Source of the DNA: Darksidea phi | Taxonomy: Eukaryota > Ascomycota > Dothideomycetes > Pleosporales > Lentitheciaceae | DNA: 64,000 nt | NCBI GenBank assembly: GCA_030770425.1 | Contig: JASJFT010000010.1 | Coordinates: 62,001 to 126,000 of the forward strand | Direction: 5' to 3' | Part shown: piece after piece, positions 47,483 to 60,831 of the stretch | Position numbering within the stretch: the first letter of the stretch is position 1 | Layout: each line of letters starts with the position of its first letter | Program-made: the position numbers and the translations under genes | The notes under the pieces: model-generated | Databases searched by the model: none | What the model was told of the DNA's origin: nothing | Seen by the model: the letters and a program-made list of their open reading frames with translations, nothing else

Positions 47483-48404
47483 TGGAATTCATGTTCAACG
47501 CTGGTGGCTTTACTCATGTCTTGGTTGTCGGGTTTTTAGCATTGCTTTTGCGTATGATACCACTCGCTGCGTTTCCTTGCTTGCAAGCCACCGTTAGCAA
47601 TACCACTTCACATAATTCGACTTAACCTTGCGCAACACTACAAAGTCAGAGATACAAGTTGGGCGTCACCATTGTTAAACGCCTCCCCATTCGCTCTACC
47701 ATACACAATTTCCATTCGTATCGAAATAATAGCACTGATGAAAATTGGTTGCTCCAAATCAGGGCATTCCGTCCTGAACGTCGGTATTATGGGCTGCGGT
47801 GTTGTGAACCCCGGTGTTGCAGGGATGCTTGCCCCATTGCGACAACCACGCAAAGCAATAATGCTGTTATGTCGCGCAGTTTCTTGTCCGTTACGCGAGG
47901 CAACGTTCTTGGTTTGGCGTCTTTGGATGTTAAGACAAAGGCTGAACGGGGAGAAGCTGCAGCACTTGGAAATAAAGTCTTCAGTGTACAACGGCAGCAT
48001 ACCAGAAGCACCAGCGCTAGTTTATGGAGAGAGAGAGCTTCTGCGGCAAACGAGATTAAAAGTTGCATGTTGTTAATAGACAGGTAGTGCGCATTTTGAG
48101 CAGGTTTAATCTCAAGTTCAAGAAATTCAAAATCTAGCCATTTCAATCAATCCTGACGAAACGCTATAGAAATTTCAGACCGGGTCCGTAAATATATGAC
48201 GAGTACGGTTTCGCATTCGTGCTTCAACAGCTAGATCATTATGGCCATCTAATCGAGCTTACTCCAAACCTTGGTATCACAGTGAATCACTGGGAGGATG
48301 TAGATGTGAAGAACCGAGTTGATTGTAATAGCTCTGTAGGGGAGCTGCTTATATACGAGTCTGGGGAGTATATGCAGGGGTAGCTATATGAGCTAGCCTA
48401 ATAC
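47483..48404. other. Intergenic
   Basis: Downstream of the amidase. Open frames on opposite strands overlap around 47640-48150 but each lacks coding features. Nothing else recognised. Confidence 0.4.
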
Positions 48405-48934
48405 CTAGTTATAAATCTCCCTCTCTCTACTCTTAACAACTTCAGACACCTCATACCCACCATCCCCCTTCACCTGCCAAAGCACCGTCCTTGACCCCTC
48501 CGTCCCCATCCCCTGCACGACTCACAACCCTTATACTTCTGATACGTCTTCCGCATCATCTCCAGGCCATCGCACTACTAAGCTTTCTAAGTGTGCGCTG
48601 ACTTGCTACAAGCGCAGCTAGAGGAAGGTTCGTATGGCGTCGGTGAGCATGAAGGTTCTAGCGCACCCAGTAATCGCCGTGAATGAAGAGGCGGTGGTAT
48701 TAGGGAGAACGGAAGGTGGGTTAGAGATGTGAAGAGTGGGTCTGAAGTGGCGGGTGAGTCGACGTGAAGGTTTTGGAGACGGACGATGAAAATGCCAGCA
48801 TAGCGGGTAAGATGGGATTTGGTTAGATTTCTATAGCAAGTCGTGATATGTAGAGGTAGTGTCCGGAATTCGCCTAGCTGCCGCAGGGCGTATGGCATGA
48901 GCAAGAGGCGCGTTAGAAGGTTTTCTTTCTGCAA
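48405..48934 (-). pseudogene. Possible gene relic, broken by stops and frame changes
   Basis: The minus strand shows several coding-like pieces in different frames. One open piece (48587-48934) reads MPYALRQLGEFRTLPLHITT and later RYAGIFIVRLQNLHVDSP. After three in-frame stops the same frame gives DGLEMMRKTYQKYKG. The last 90 bases, shifted by one frame, read TVLWQVKGDGGYEVSEVVKS and end at a stop at 48405. Pieces that look coherent yet do not join through splice signals suggest a decayed gene, but chance cannot be ruled out. I recognise no family. Confidence 0.25.
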
Positions 48935-49289
48935 GACTCTTCGGTGACGCTTCCATGCAAGAATGATGTTGGTCCTTCACGATGCCACTCTTTGCTAGAG
49001 GAGTAAATTTGTGCTTTTAGGATCGCAAGACCTCTTCAGATATCCCGGTTGAACGTTAGCCCCATGTGGCCTGATCTCATCATAGATGCTTATAATGTAT
49101 AATCTTTACCTAGTGGAGTTGCATTCGTACCAAGGGAGAAAAGAAAAATGTTTGAGGTAGGAGGATCCCTTCCGTCTCGCCTCAACCTTGATTAAGCCAT
49201 CGCCCAGCTTACCCTTTTTCCGAGCCCTCCTATCATCAACCTCATATTTCCGTCGCGATCTCATCATTACCAATCGCGCCCCTACCGCC
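48935..49289. other. Intergenic
   Basis: Between the possible relic and the 3' end of the large unknown gene. Nothing recognised. Confidence 0.4.
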
Positions 49290-52200
49290 TCAAAGGTTCC
49301 TCGGCCCACCCAACATTGTCTTCTCCACCACCAACTCGAATCGGTCACCCCCAAAGCCACACTCATTGAATTCACTCCTCCAGCATCTCTCCTCTCCACC
49401 CACCGCCCTTTCCAGCGCGTTTACTTGTTGCTCCAATTCCCTCGTGTTTTGCTCCTGCCACTTCACCGTGGAAGGGTTCGACGGATTCTTCTCGTGGCTC
49501 ATATCAATTTGGAGACGGCGGGCGGCGCGGTTGGCGTAGGATAAAATGGTGTATATTTCGTTGGTGGGAATAGGGTGGTGTTGACGAATTGGACCGCGAG
49601 GGGCGGCTGAAATAGACTTTCTAGATGTGTTACGGCCGCGAGCCCTAGCCTTCTCTTTCTTTTTGTGTTTGCCTTTGTCCGAACCGCTGCTAGAAGCTGA
49701 ATCTGAAGATGATTCTGAGTCTGAACTAGAAGAACTATCGATGGGGACATCTGTTTCTAAGCCGGAAGACTCAGCACTATTGGGGTCCTCGATAAGCTTG
49801 AATAGGCGTAGGATATACACCATCCTATTAATGAAGAGGGTTTTCTTCAGTGGTGGTTGAACAGCTGCAGAGATCCTGCAAATGACATGCCGCTCGACCC
49901 AAATCTTGTGGTATCTCTTTTGGCTTGGAAAGTCGATAGATGTGAAGGTCCCTACGTACGACATGCAGTCATCGTAGTCACGCTTGTTGTTCCACTCATG
50001 GAACTTGATGTGCTTATGTCTGGGGTCTTCCTTGCTGATATAAGCGAAACGCTTCTCCGCTCGGCTGTTGGCGTCTTCTACACATGTGTTGCGGCCGGAG
50101 AGATCGCAGACCTGGGCCTGGCCTTCTTCCTCAGAGTCTGACCACACTTTCTCTTTGACCATGTATTCAAAGTAGGGTTCAGCATTCTCTTCAGCTTCGC
50201 AAGTAAGTGGCAAATCCTTCAGAGCCACCATAGGCAACTCGCCGACTCTGTCAGCGGGTTTGGAAATAGAGGGGGGCGAATCAATTTCCATTAAGTCCTC
50301 AGATAGTACAACCACATCCCCGCCGATATGTTGCGCGGGCGTATTCGGCCGACTTAGAGTTGGAACGCTTTTTGGCGAAGCCAATGAAGCAGTCTTGGGA
50401 ATGCCTAGTACTTGCTTTACGCTTCTCGACTCCTCCACGGGTAGTCTATCATTTACAAAAGCGGTTCCGGAACCATTAAATTCGGTGCCTTGCCTGAGCG
50501 AAGCTATGGTAACTGCACCATCTGCTTTAGATACATTCCCAGGACGCGAGTTTGGTGTTAAAACGAATGTCCTTGGTGCCTGGAGCTTAGACGGAGGCTT
50601 TGCCTCCACAATACTTGCGGGTTTTGCAACATCGAGGCTTGCATTCTTCTCGAGAGGGAGTGATTTCGTAGCAGAAGGGGTCGTTGCAGTTCCAGGCTTT
50701 GTTTTGGGTGTATTTTCAGACGATAGAGACGGCGACAAAGTTTTAGTGTCCGGAGTGGTGGGTTTAGACGAGAGCGTACACTCAGAAGGTTGAGCCTGGG
50801 GGACAACAGATTCCGTATGCTGCTTGAGAGGAGTCGCTTGGGTAGCGTTGTTTATTGTTTGCGCATTGCCAGGAGTTAAGGCTGTCGTTGAAGTTCTGCT
50901 CCTCGATGTTGCTGGTACGAATACAGATTTTTGGCCTTCAGTGGCTAATGTCTGCTTGGGAGAAGCCTTGATAGTAGCATTTGTAGCATTAGATTCAGTA
51001 GTTATAGCTTGTTTCGGCGCCAATACCTTAGCAGTCATTCCCGTAGACGCGGACGCACTTTTTCCTTGAACAGTAGAGATGGGCTTAGTATCACTGCCCA
51101 CTAGGCGTTGTTTGATGGGAGCCGGTGGAGTTTCACGCTTATCCTTAAATATGTTCTTGGGAATAGAATCATCGGACTCGGAATTTGTGGTCGCTATGGT
51201 TTCTTTAGCGTCTTTTGAGGCGCAAGCCTGCTCCTTCGGATCTAGCTGGGAGGTCTGTCGAGCATTGCAAAGAGATGGTATCCAATTGGGGGCAGCTTTC
51301 CCATAGTTGGAAGGACGTGTTGACGAGATTTGGTTTGATGGCTCCCGAGGTCTCTCACCAGAAGTTCTTGCAGTGCTCGCTAGCCTAGGTAATGACACTA
51401 TCGGAGTGGTCGGATGAGGCTTCGATTTTGACCCTAAACTCGTCACTAAAGGCGGGCTTGCAACTGATGGTAATGCATTTGGCGTGATTGTCGCTTGCGA
51501 AACATTCGAGTTTGCTTGGGGACCTTTTGGGATAGTCCTGGTTATCGCGCCTCCACTTTGGCTGGCTTTGCTTACATCGCTTGGAAGAGAACACTTTTCG
51601 GGAGCTTCCTTATGGGAAGGTGGAGCTGTCGAAGATGCCGCTTGGGGAATTTTTTTTGTAGGATCAGTCTTATGCACAGAAGTCGCGGTTGTGATAGACT
51701 GGCTTGCTGCTTTTGTCATGGCTGCTTCCGAGGCCGATGCGGCTCCTGGATCGCTCTTTTGTACAAGAAGAGCCATCGTTTGGACGACCCGAACTGCGGC
51801 ACCTGGGACCGATAAATTATCAGACTCTGTCTTTTCAGTCGGAACAGATGGATGTATATTAGGCCTAGCCCTGGCATTGTTTGGTGAGACGGTCGTTGTG
51901 GTAGCTTGCTTACGCGGAACAAACCCAGCTGTTTGGGCGTTGCAGCTCGTAGCGCTATTTGTTGGAGACGTCCTGGGAGCAACTTTGTCATCCGATGCAT
52001 TCTCTACTGCATTGCGCGCCGCCAAAGTTTTGGTAGCGGTCGTGGCTAGTCCGGGCTTTCCTGGGTCCGACCGGTGTAAGCTCGTGCCATCTGTAGCTGC
52101 CTCCTTTGGAGCTATAGTGCTAACAATTGTGACTTCTGCAGGTTGGGCATCAGGCAACGCGTTCGCGACAGTACCTCTGGATCTGAAGGGCGCTACTTTT

Positions 52201-54283
52201 GGAGCGGCCATGCTTGCATCCTGTTTGGCAGAACTTGCAAGGCGGGCCATGTCGAGAGCTCCCCTCGTGTTCCCTCTGCCATTTCCATCCCAAGTCTTAG
52301 GTGAAAATTCGCTATGTGTGGCCGTTGTTGCGTTCTCGGCCGACGAGATGATGTTGCCCTTTCCTGTTGTTGTGTCTGGCGTAAGACAACCGTCGGCGAC
52401 AGAGACAGCAGGTTGAGTACGCGTGCTAAGTAGTTTACGAGCGGTGAGAGTCGTCGGACGGCTAACTGTTTTTGCTGTCGACTTACCGTTGGCCGAAGCT
52501 GCTTTAGCTGTGGGTATTGCGGTGGGTACCTTTAAGCCTAGAGTTGCAGCCAATGTTACCGGTCGATGGGGAGGAGTTTTCTGGGCAGGAGATATACTCG
52601 TTGCAGCAGCAGAGCTCGATTTAGCTATAGCGGTAGCCTGGTGGTTGATGGGAACCGATCTGGAAGAAAGCACAGAGGGGGAGGTAGCTGTGCTTCTATT
52701 AGCTGTAAATGGCGCCGAACCCTTGACAAGGGGCGGTTTGAGCGACAGTGCATTGTTGTTGGCGGGTTCTGTTAAGTTTGTGTTGGCGACTAGGCGTTCT
52801 GCTTGGGTTTGTGGCCTGGACGACTGCCTGGCAAAAGCCGGAACGAGGGATGGTATTGAAGCGGAAGTATCCCTAGTGGCTTCATGCACAACACGATCTT
52901 GCGGTAGCTTTGCCATGCGTTGGGCAGTGATGTTCATAGATCGATTCGATGCGATTGCCGCCCTCTTGGCAGGCGTCTCATCCACCCCAGGTGTAAGTTC
53001 AACGTAGTCAGATTTTCTCTTATCCGGAGCCATGGCTGCTGTAGATATCTCTGTCCTTGCTACTGGGCCTTGTTGTGTTGCAAGGTTCCGGACCCGAGTG
53101 TTTGAATGTGAGATATCCATCTTGGCAAGCCTTCCAGTTGTAGCTCGACTCTTTTTGGTCGCGGTAGGTGTCCCGATGCTCGCCATCCCCTGTTTTTGGC
53201 CCTCAATCAATTGCTTTAGGCGTCCAAGGTTGAGCTGTCGGGTTGGAGGCTGCTGAGGAAGCAAAGATGACTTCTTAGGCATTGTTGACTCCTCATCTTC
53301 GCTATCAGATGAGCTATTGTCAAAAGGACGGCGTTTCACTCTCTTTGGTAGAATCCCGCTTGTTGGTGCACTCGGTGTTAGAGGGCGCTTGGTCGGGACT
53401 GGGGGGCGTCTTCTATCCAGAAACGTCCTACTGGCCTCTGTTGCCGAGAAAGTTTCTTTGTTTCGCTCGGAAATTGGCATTTGAGAGTCATTAGTATGGT
53501 TCGTCGACCTAACTCTTTGTTGCACCGCATCTGTTTTGTACTGCCGTGATCGCGCTGTAGATATTGGTTGAGAACGACCTGTTTGTCTGGAGGAGTGGAT
53601 GTGATTACGGTTGCCACCTTTACCACGGAAGCGCTCTTGATCTAAGTCTGATTCTGACTCTTCGACAATGTTACTATCCGAATATCTGGCCATATGTGAT
53701 AGCTGAGCCGGGTTTTGTGTATGATAGGGACGATCGCTGCATGAGCGTTGTCTGCTCGAAGTTAAATCGCGGCTGGTGTTCCACAGAGGACGGTTGTCTG
53801 AGATGTGCCCGTCGCGGTTCATTGGGACTCTGCGAAAGGCGTGTGCAACCTGGCGTGAGAGAAGATCTGCCGGTCTGATTGCAGGTGGAGCGCCTTGATT
53901 AGGACGGCTGAGGAGTGTCGGCAGTTGATCCGCGGCTTCTAAGTCGTGAGGTGAGTTCTCGAGACGTAGTAGATAGCGGTAAATAAGCTTGTCGTCTTCC
54001 TCGTGCTCCTCTTGGTCGCTGTGCTAAAAGATGTTAGCGCAAAGTATAGGGTAAAGGTAAGGCTAAGTGCCACCACGTACCTCCTCTTGATAGGAGCAGG
54101 ACTTCCCAATTAAGGCTAGATTGTGTCTAGCCCCGGTCGCTTCCTCCCTACATAAAGGCTGGAAGTCGGAACTGTTAATACTCGGATCGGAGCTGACGTG
54201 ATCACCTTGTGGGTGAGGAGAGCAGAAAAATGATCAGTACTATACCGTTCCGTATGATCCGCGCAGCCTGTAATATCCTCCAT
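49290..54283 (-). CDS. Very large, mostly disordered protein of unknown function, 1620 aa
   Basis: Exons 54246-54283, 54081-54171 and 49290-54023. The first intron (GTATAG donor) is the least certain; the second (GTACGT..TTTTAG, with GCTAACA) is strong. N-terminus: MEDITGCADHTER, then REEATGARHNLALIGKSC and, after a short acidic stretch, DDKLIYRYLLRLENSPHDLE. These look like an ordered, conserved start. Residues of about 150-1200 are Ser/Thr/Pro/Ala/Lys-rich low complexity without stops, including many TxAT and KTxS runs. Near the C-terminus an ordered block returns: FHEWNNKRDYDDCMSYVGTF, YHKIWVERHVICRISAAVQP and FINRMVYILRLFKLIEDP. A Ser/Asp repeat, a Lys/Arg block (HKKKEKARARGRN) and a final coiled-coil-like helix follow. 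Basic clusters suggest a nuclear protein. No known domain is recognised. Confidence 0.75.
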
Positions 54284-55188
54284 TATAATACGGCAAACAG
54301 TCCTCCACGTGTCTTGCCATGCTCAAGCGCTCAGTAAACCTAAATGAACAACATAATAATACTTCCTCTAAGTGGAGAATAAGAATGATCTAGTGGTAGG
54401 CGTGCTTGAATGGCAATACAAGGGTGCACAAATCATTGTAGAACGACCGAATTGTCGGAAATCTAGCCATTTCCGAACTAGAAGAAAGGGTCCCGAGACA
54501 AGCCGAAGATAGGGAGAATGAATGGCTCCCTGTTCATCAGGGAATAAGTCGTCCGTTTGCTTTGCTTGCATGGGATAGGTCCACTGAAATTGCCGTTTGT
54601 CGCCGGCCGGTAGCCCAAATCTTTTACCTCCCAAGGATTGCAAACGACTGAGTCATGCCGTAGCACGATCTGTGAGACCGAAACGAAAAGACGTTGTTTG
54701 TCTCGCAAGCGTGCACGAAACACATCCTGTCAACGAGTGGAGCTTGACGTGGCCTTTGATATTATTCGGCACGGCCAGCTGATGCTTCTAGGGGTTACCA
54801 CATAGAACTAGAAGAATAGAAATATACCAGGAGGCTGCTTGTTCAGTGGCTATCGGAACTGAGTATATTGTTGGTTGATGACATCGTCCGCTAACGCCTG
54901 GTATGACTCCAAGGACCTTGTCTCTATGCCAATATATATAAGAACAGGCGGCTACTTCGGACTTGTCAGATAATTTAATGATAGAAGCTCGCTTTACGGT
55001 TTTGCGACGACAAGGCTGAAGTGTGTGGGCCGAACGTGGTGGAGTCACGATGAAGTGGCAGTTATAAGCGCGGCTTAGTCATCACCCAAATTGGCTGGAT
55101 GCGCACATTAGTTACCTTTCGACGGAAGAAAGTTCACACCACAAACATTTTACTGCATCATCACTAGTGGTTTTGCGCTGCGCAAAAA
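54284..55188. promoter_or_regulatory. Divergent promoter region
   Basis: 905 bp between the starts of the large unknown gene (-) and the TRM732 homologue (+). A short minus-strand frame (54368-54643) looks non-coding. No specific site assigned. Confidence 0.45.
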
Positions 55189-58100
55189 ATGGGCGATAAT
55201 ATTGTTTCCAAGGAGGTGCCCATACCCGAACATGTTCTCAAAGATTGGTCGAAAGATATCTCAGCAGCCATACCGAGGTTACTAGAGAAGGAGCGTGACT
55301 CTGGTGTGAAGTAAGGAAGCAGTGTCCGTGAGCTTCAACGTTACTTGCTCGAAGTAGGCCTAACATATAATCTAGGGAACTTCGTGCAGTCCTTGGGCCG
55401 CTCTTGGATACTGCGGACACAATAGAGATTAGCCCTTCACACCGTGCCGCTGCTTGCAATCTCATATGCGCTATCCTCGAGAAATGCCGGGCTTCCGATG
55501 CTACATATGCACGAGAAGCTGTCCTTGATGACTTTATATGGAGTCGCCTCTTCAGCATCTACCTTGAGAGGTCCGATGATGCCAAAAGCAAGTCCGTGAG
55601 GCAAGTGCTGCTCGTTCTTACCGGTACGCTGCTGAAAAGCGAATTCCCGCGGTCCCTGGAGCTTCAGCAGCGGGCGGCTACGGTTTTTATCGATGTCATA
55701 TGTCAGCGACAAGACCGTCTGAAGGTCAAGCCAGCTTTACAAGGCCTCGCACATTTTCTACAGAAGGATATCGTTGCGCTCCCTCAAATGCTTGATATCT
55801 ACCGGAAGCTGAAAAGCAAGCAAAACCACACGGTAGAGGAATCTAGTGCCGAATCTCTGCTGGCTGCATTCCTTGCCTGGGTTGTGCACCATGACACCTC
55901 GCTTTCTGCGGGCCATCTGATTAAAAATTTCCTCACTCAGGTGCGTTCGGTTCGATCCAAGGCCTCGAAGGAAGAAACGGGTGTGTCAATATGGTTGCAA
56001 CCAGTAGTCCGCTGCTTCCTTCGCTGGCCAGACCGTGTACGGGAAGTCAAGACCCACGTCTTCCCCCACTGTTTTCTTCCGGCTCTTGAAGAGTACCTTC
56101 AATTTCTCAGATTCCTCAACTTTGCACGACATGTTAAATCAGTGGGACCCCTGCCGGTTCAGTTGGAACTGATTGACGGACGTGCTAATGGTCTGGATGA
56201 CTATGAAGAATTCAGGATACTCCTCGCGGCCATCGAAAAGGGCAAAGAGTTGGGAATTGTCAAGGATGTGGGTGAGTACTGCTACGTTCAATTTCCGTCT
56301 TCTTTGCGAAATCATCAACAACATCTTGCCTCGATTCATAGCCAGGTCATCCGAATTCATCGTAGTGAGATACACTGACGGTGAACATAGACTACCGCCT
56401 CTGCAAAACAATCGAAGTACGAGACAATGCGCTTCATTTACCCGACAACGTCTTCGAGGGCTGGCTTTCGCATATCGAACCTGAGGTTAGGCTTGCTGGG
56501 ATGTACCTCTCGATATATTCGACAGCTGTGACGAAGCCTATCACCGGCGGCGTACTGAGATCACTGAAACTAAACCTGGTCCATCTTCACACCGATACAG
56601 ATGCTAACTTTCGACGCGAGCTTGTTGGCTATATCCAGAAGTTGTTTGACCGGTTAAGGGGCAGCACGGCGGCCCTCGCTAAAACAGGGACCAAAGTTTC
56701 CACCAGTCAGACCAGGCTACCGATTCCTCAAAACTGCTTCTACGACTCAGACACTGTGCAGGAGGGCTGTGCTCATAATCCACTCATAGAAGCCTTCCGT
56801 TTCATCGTTTGGTACATCTATTTTCTTGAGGGCGATCTACGCTTAGATGCGTCTTACCAGAGGCGAATCTCAGCACTACGAGCCATTACCGTCGTGCTCA
56901 AGTCTGGATTAGACCCTCGCGTACCGTATCACCATCTATCTAAAAGGGCGCAAGGACAGTTGCAATGGGTGCATCAACTGCAAATACCAAATTCGAGCTT
57001 GGTCAGATCATTATTTGATTTGGTCCTGGACCCCTATGACGACATAAGGGATGCGTCTGTGTCCGCTCTGCAGTTGTGCCTGGAATCGATGCCCGATGAG
57101 CAACGAAGAATGACCCTAGCATACTTACCGCGTTTCATCGCCCGCGCAGAGACAATAATGCTCCGCACAGGTCGAGCCGACCATGCCGACGGCGTCGCTC
57201 GAGCGTACGCGCTGTATTTTACCACGTGCGTTTTGAGGTCTGCGGGAACTGAGACCTTTCGTTACCACGAAGCCAGCCTGAGAATTGGAGTTCTCGACCG
57301 TCTCAATCAACAATTGAAGGGTACCCTTCAAGTGGCAAGTCGAAACCTTTCCGAGGCTGTGGATGGACATCCTATTCACGGCACATACGCTGCTATAAGG
57401 TTCGTTGCAATGAAATGCTGAGTATACCGTACTAACATTCACAGATACATTGTTGATAACGAGCGATTCTACGATGATCTTATAACGCTAGATGCTGATC
57501 AATTCATCCCTTGGAAGCGAATCCATGATGAGCTCCTTGACAGCTTTGAGACTCTTTGGTCGTGCATCCACGATACTCTCTGTGTAGATGCTCCGGAGGG
57601 TCATGTTCCAGAAGACATGGAAGAGGAGATGGGCCTCGACACGAAGGAAATCCTCAGCTATTCGTGGAGAGGCCTGAAAGAAGCAAGGTGCGATACCTGA
57701 TTCCTGAATTTTCAATCTAAAATTGCTGATTATGACAGCGTCCTCCTTCGAGCCATCGCCGTGAGAGCGCCAATAGGCACCCATGACCGGGCGTTGATAA
57801 CGTCGGAAGAATTTGAGAACCTTGGCAGACTATGTTTCACGCAGCTCATCGAACTTCGGCATCGTGGCGCATTCTCTACGGTTGCGCAGACTTTTGGAGC
57901 ATTTTGTCGCCGGTGTATCTATGCAGAAGACGAAGCCCTTCGCACTCTACCGGATCGATGGTATCAGGTAAACGCATAAGGTCTTTATATGGATGATAGC
58001 TAAACGTCAGATTAGGAAACTCTATCGTCTATTCAAGCCAAAGCTCACGCCATCACCCGAAGGTCGGGCGGTATCCCTGCGCTCATGTCTGCAATTATTG

Positions 58101-60618
58101 CCGCAGAGCCACAGTCGGGTGGGAAGCTCTTCTCTCGTGCCATGAAAGACCTTATTGCTGAAGCCTCCGTGGATGCACAAAGCTCCAATATCGAGGAGAG
58201 TCGCCTTCCTCAGGTGCACGCGCTTAATTGTATCAAGGAGGTGTTTATGTCATCGCGACTGAGCCTTCCTTCTGAAGCCTACATCGGTGAATGTCTGGAG
58301 CTTGCCGCGAAGACCCTTAACTCAAAGATGTAGGTGTTTATATAATCTATCGAATGTAACATTTTGCTAACCGTGGTAGATGGCCAATCCGAAACTGTAG
58401 CCTCATGCTCTTCAAAGCCTTAATCGAGCGCCTCCTTGGGAGTGATGAAGCGCAGGACTGGAAAGAGCGGGAGAGAGCAAAAACTTCGCGGTTTTCATAT
58501 GACAATTACCCTAGCCTGATCGGCATTTTACAAAGTTTGCTTGATCCGGAAGGGCCGCTCAAGGAGTCGCTCGACAGGCCAGAAAGCACTTCACTTATGG
58601 ATCTTCATGGAGCTGAGGGTGTCTTTCCCGCTCTTCACATTCTCCGCCAAGCATTACCCCCGGAAGAGCATCGAGCTGCTATCGTAGTATCGGTTCAAAA
58701 GCTTCTTGGGAGTCCCCACTGGCATCTTCGCGACATGGCAGCCAGAACGGCTACGACACTTCGTCAGAGCGAACTGCCAGGCACAATCAAGCCTCTTTTG
58801 ACTTGTACTGACGAACGAGTCAACAGCCAGCATGGCGCTCTGCTACATGCGAAGTATGCATTGAAAGCGATGCTCCATAGTACCACGACTCTAGGTGAGT
58901 ACACTACATGTTCAGTCTCAATTTCTTCTTCCGAAAACGATCAGGGGTGATCTGGAGCTCTTTCGCTAACTTTGTCAGAATCGCACGCTTTCGAGACAGT
59001 GATGCACTACCTTTGCGGCTGGACCACAAACATGTATCTCGCGAAAAAATGTCCGTTCACCAAAGCTGCGTTCCTCGATTTGGTGAACTTCTGCGGCATA
59101 GCGATCATCAAGGCTCCCGTGTCCCAGTCCACAATAGACGCATGGAGCAAACTCACAATGACCCTTTCGATCGGTCCTGAGCATGACATTAGTCTCAGCA
59201 ATGCCATTGGCAATGCACTTCTGCAGAGTTCTCTTGCGCAAGTATTCTTCATCGACAGGTTGATTCTCCGACCTGAATGTTCAGATCTCTTGGGTTCTGG
59301 AAAGTATCAAAGCACAGAAGGGGCGCTCTTAGCCCTCGAAGCACACGATCCAGATACTTGCTCAGCAGCTCTAGACACTCTACACAAGATTACACAACTC
59401 AAGCGACCCCAGGGCCCGCTCATGCAGATATCCCTCATTATTCTGCAAGTCTTCCACTTCGTTCATCAATGCCACGACCCGGAACTCCTCTCGAAGGCCC
59501 AGTCTGTCCTCGCAGACGGTCTCTCTCTACCGTCAATGCCGCAAGCCGTCCTTAGTCTTATCAAGGAAGATAATCTTCTCGCTACTCTTGACAAATTAGA
59601 ACAACAGTGCTTGGAAGGCGCACCGTCGAACGCACACAGTGCGTTGCACTTGTTAGGCTTCTTTCTAGACTGGATATATTACAACCACCCATCCCATCGA
59701 TGCACGGTTTTGGACAAAATAGCTCGATACATCAAACTCCTGCGTATGACGATGATCGATACAAACCCGTTCGACGCGCGCTTTACAGCCGTACAGTCTG
59801 TGGCTGCTTTAAGCAACATCTGGACGCTGAGCCCTACTTTGAACGCCGAGAGACAGCTGTTACTTGGGCTTGTCTTCGTGCTATACGACATGCTCAACGA
59901 CGACGATGATGAGATCAGAGATACCGCTGCGCTGGCTACCACTACGCTTCTCCAAGCCCACGGAATGCAGCGCAAAACGATCAAGCCTGTAGTACCGATC
60001 CTTACGTCACATCGTCTTGTCCGCTTCCTTGTTACACACTTTACCACCTCGCCAGAGCTGTGCGGGGAAGCGCTTCACCGCCTTACAGGCACGCCACCTT
60101 GGACTCCACTCTTCAATAGTCCTTTCATAGAAATCTTTGGGGAGACTCGGAAGGAAGACACAGCACTCTTCAGCACCGAGAAGCAAAACCTTTTCAAAGA
60201 CGACACGCTCGACACCATTCTTTGGTCGCGTGTTCTCTGCTACTTGCCGCTAGCGACCATCCCCACCGCCCTTCGCAAGGGCCTGACGAAGTGGGTTGTT
60301 GACGCCTTGTCCGTGTTGGCAGCGACCGCGCTTGAGGAGTCAGATGGTGCGCTGGGCTGGAGTGCGAAGCCTGAAGTTTTCACACTGGGTATGAGAGTGA
60401 TTTGTGCTGCTGGAGTGGTGTTGAAGTGGGAGGGTGGGTTGACCGATGGCATGGAGGTGAGGCGCAAATTGGTAGAGTTTGTGGATGTCGGGAAGGAGAG
60501 TGAGGTCCATGGTTTATGGTTGAAGAGGACTGAAAAGGTACTTGAGCACAGTATCGTGGATGTGCTGAAGGGTTTAAGGGCGACATTGGACGCTGTTCAA
60601 ACGACTCTTGGAGTTTAA
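55189..60618 (+). CDS. TRM732: THADA/Trm732 family protein (tRNA 2'-O-methylation partner)
   Basis: Eight exons: 55189-55310, 55376-56271, 56391-57399, 57445-57687, 57739-57967, 58016-58329, 58380-58894 and 58979-60618; total 1655 residues. Introns are 45-119 nt and all junctions keep frame. HEAT-like helices run throughout. The DUF2428 core shows as LHTDTDANFRRELVGYIQKL, FIVWYIYFLEGDLRLDASYQ and RRISALRAITVVLKSGLDPR. Further conserved pieces are KAHAITRRSGGIPALMSAII and, rebuilt across an intron, SKIWPIRNCSLMLFKALIER. In yeast Trm732 partners Trm7 to methylate ribose 32 in the tRNA anticodon loop; mammalian THADA is the homologue. The size and core motifs fit this family well. The orthologue role is inferred. 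Confidence 0.93.
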
Positions 60619-60831
60619 GGGGATGCTAGGTGCAAGGAGGCACGGGGCGACTCACTGAAACGTTGGTATACAATCCATAAATTTGCTTCTTGCGATAGCA
60701 CGCTTATTCGTTCGATACAGCATTACTGCTTCTCTATCTAGTACAGTGACACTCACACACAAGCTAGTGTCGGTCGGCCAAAGCCTCTTCTAGTTCATAT
60801 CACATTGCAACTTGCTCGGCAGCCTCACCTC

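Noticed and set aside
47659..48150. Overlapping open frames of 115-142 codons on both strands
   Set aside because: Mutually overlapping, no motif, starts mostly non-ATG, no splice partners.
51484..52416. 310-codon open frame on the plus strand
   Set aside because: Antisense to the low-complexity exon of the large unknown gene; Val/Ala-rich shadow with no motif.
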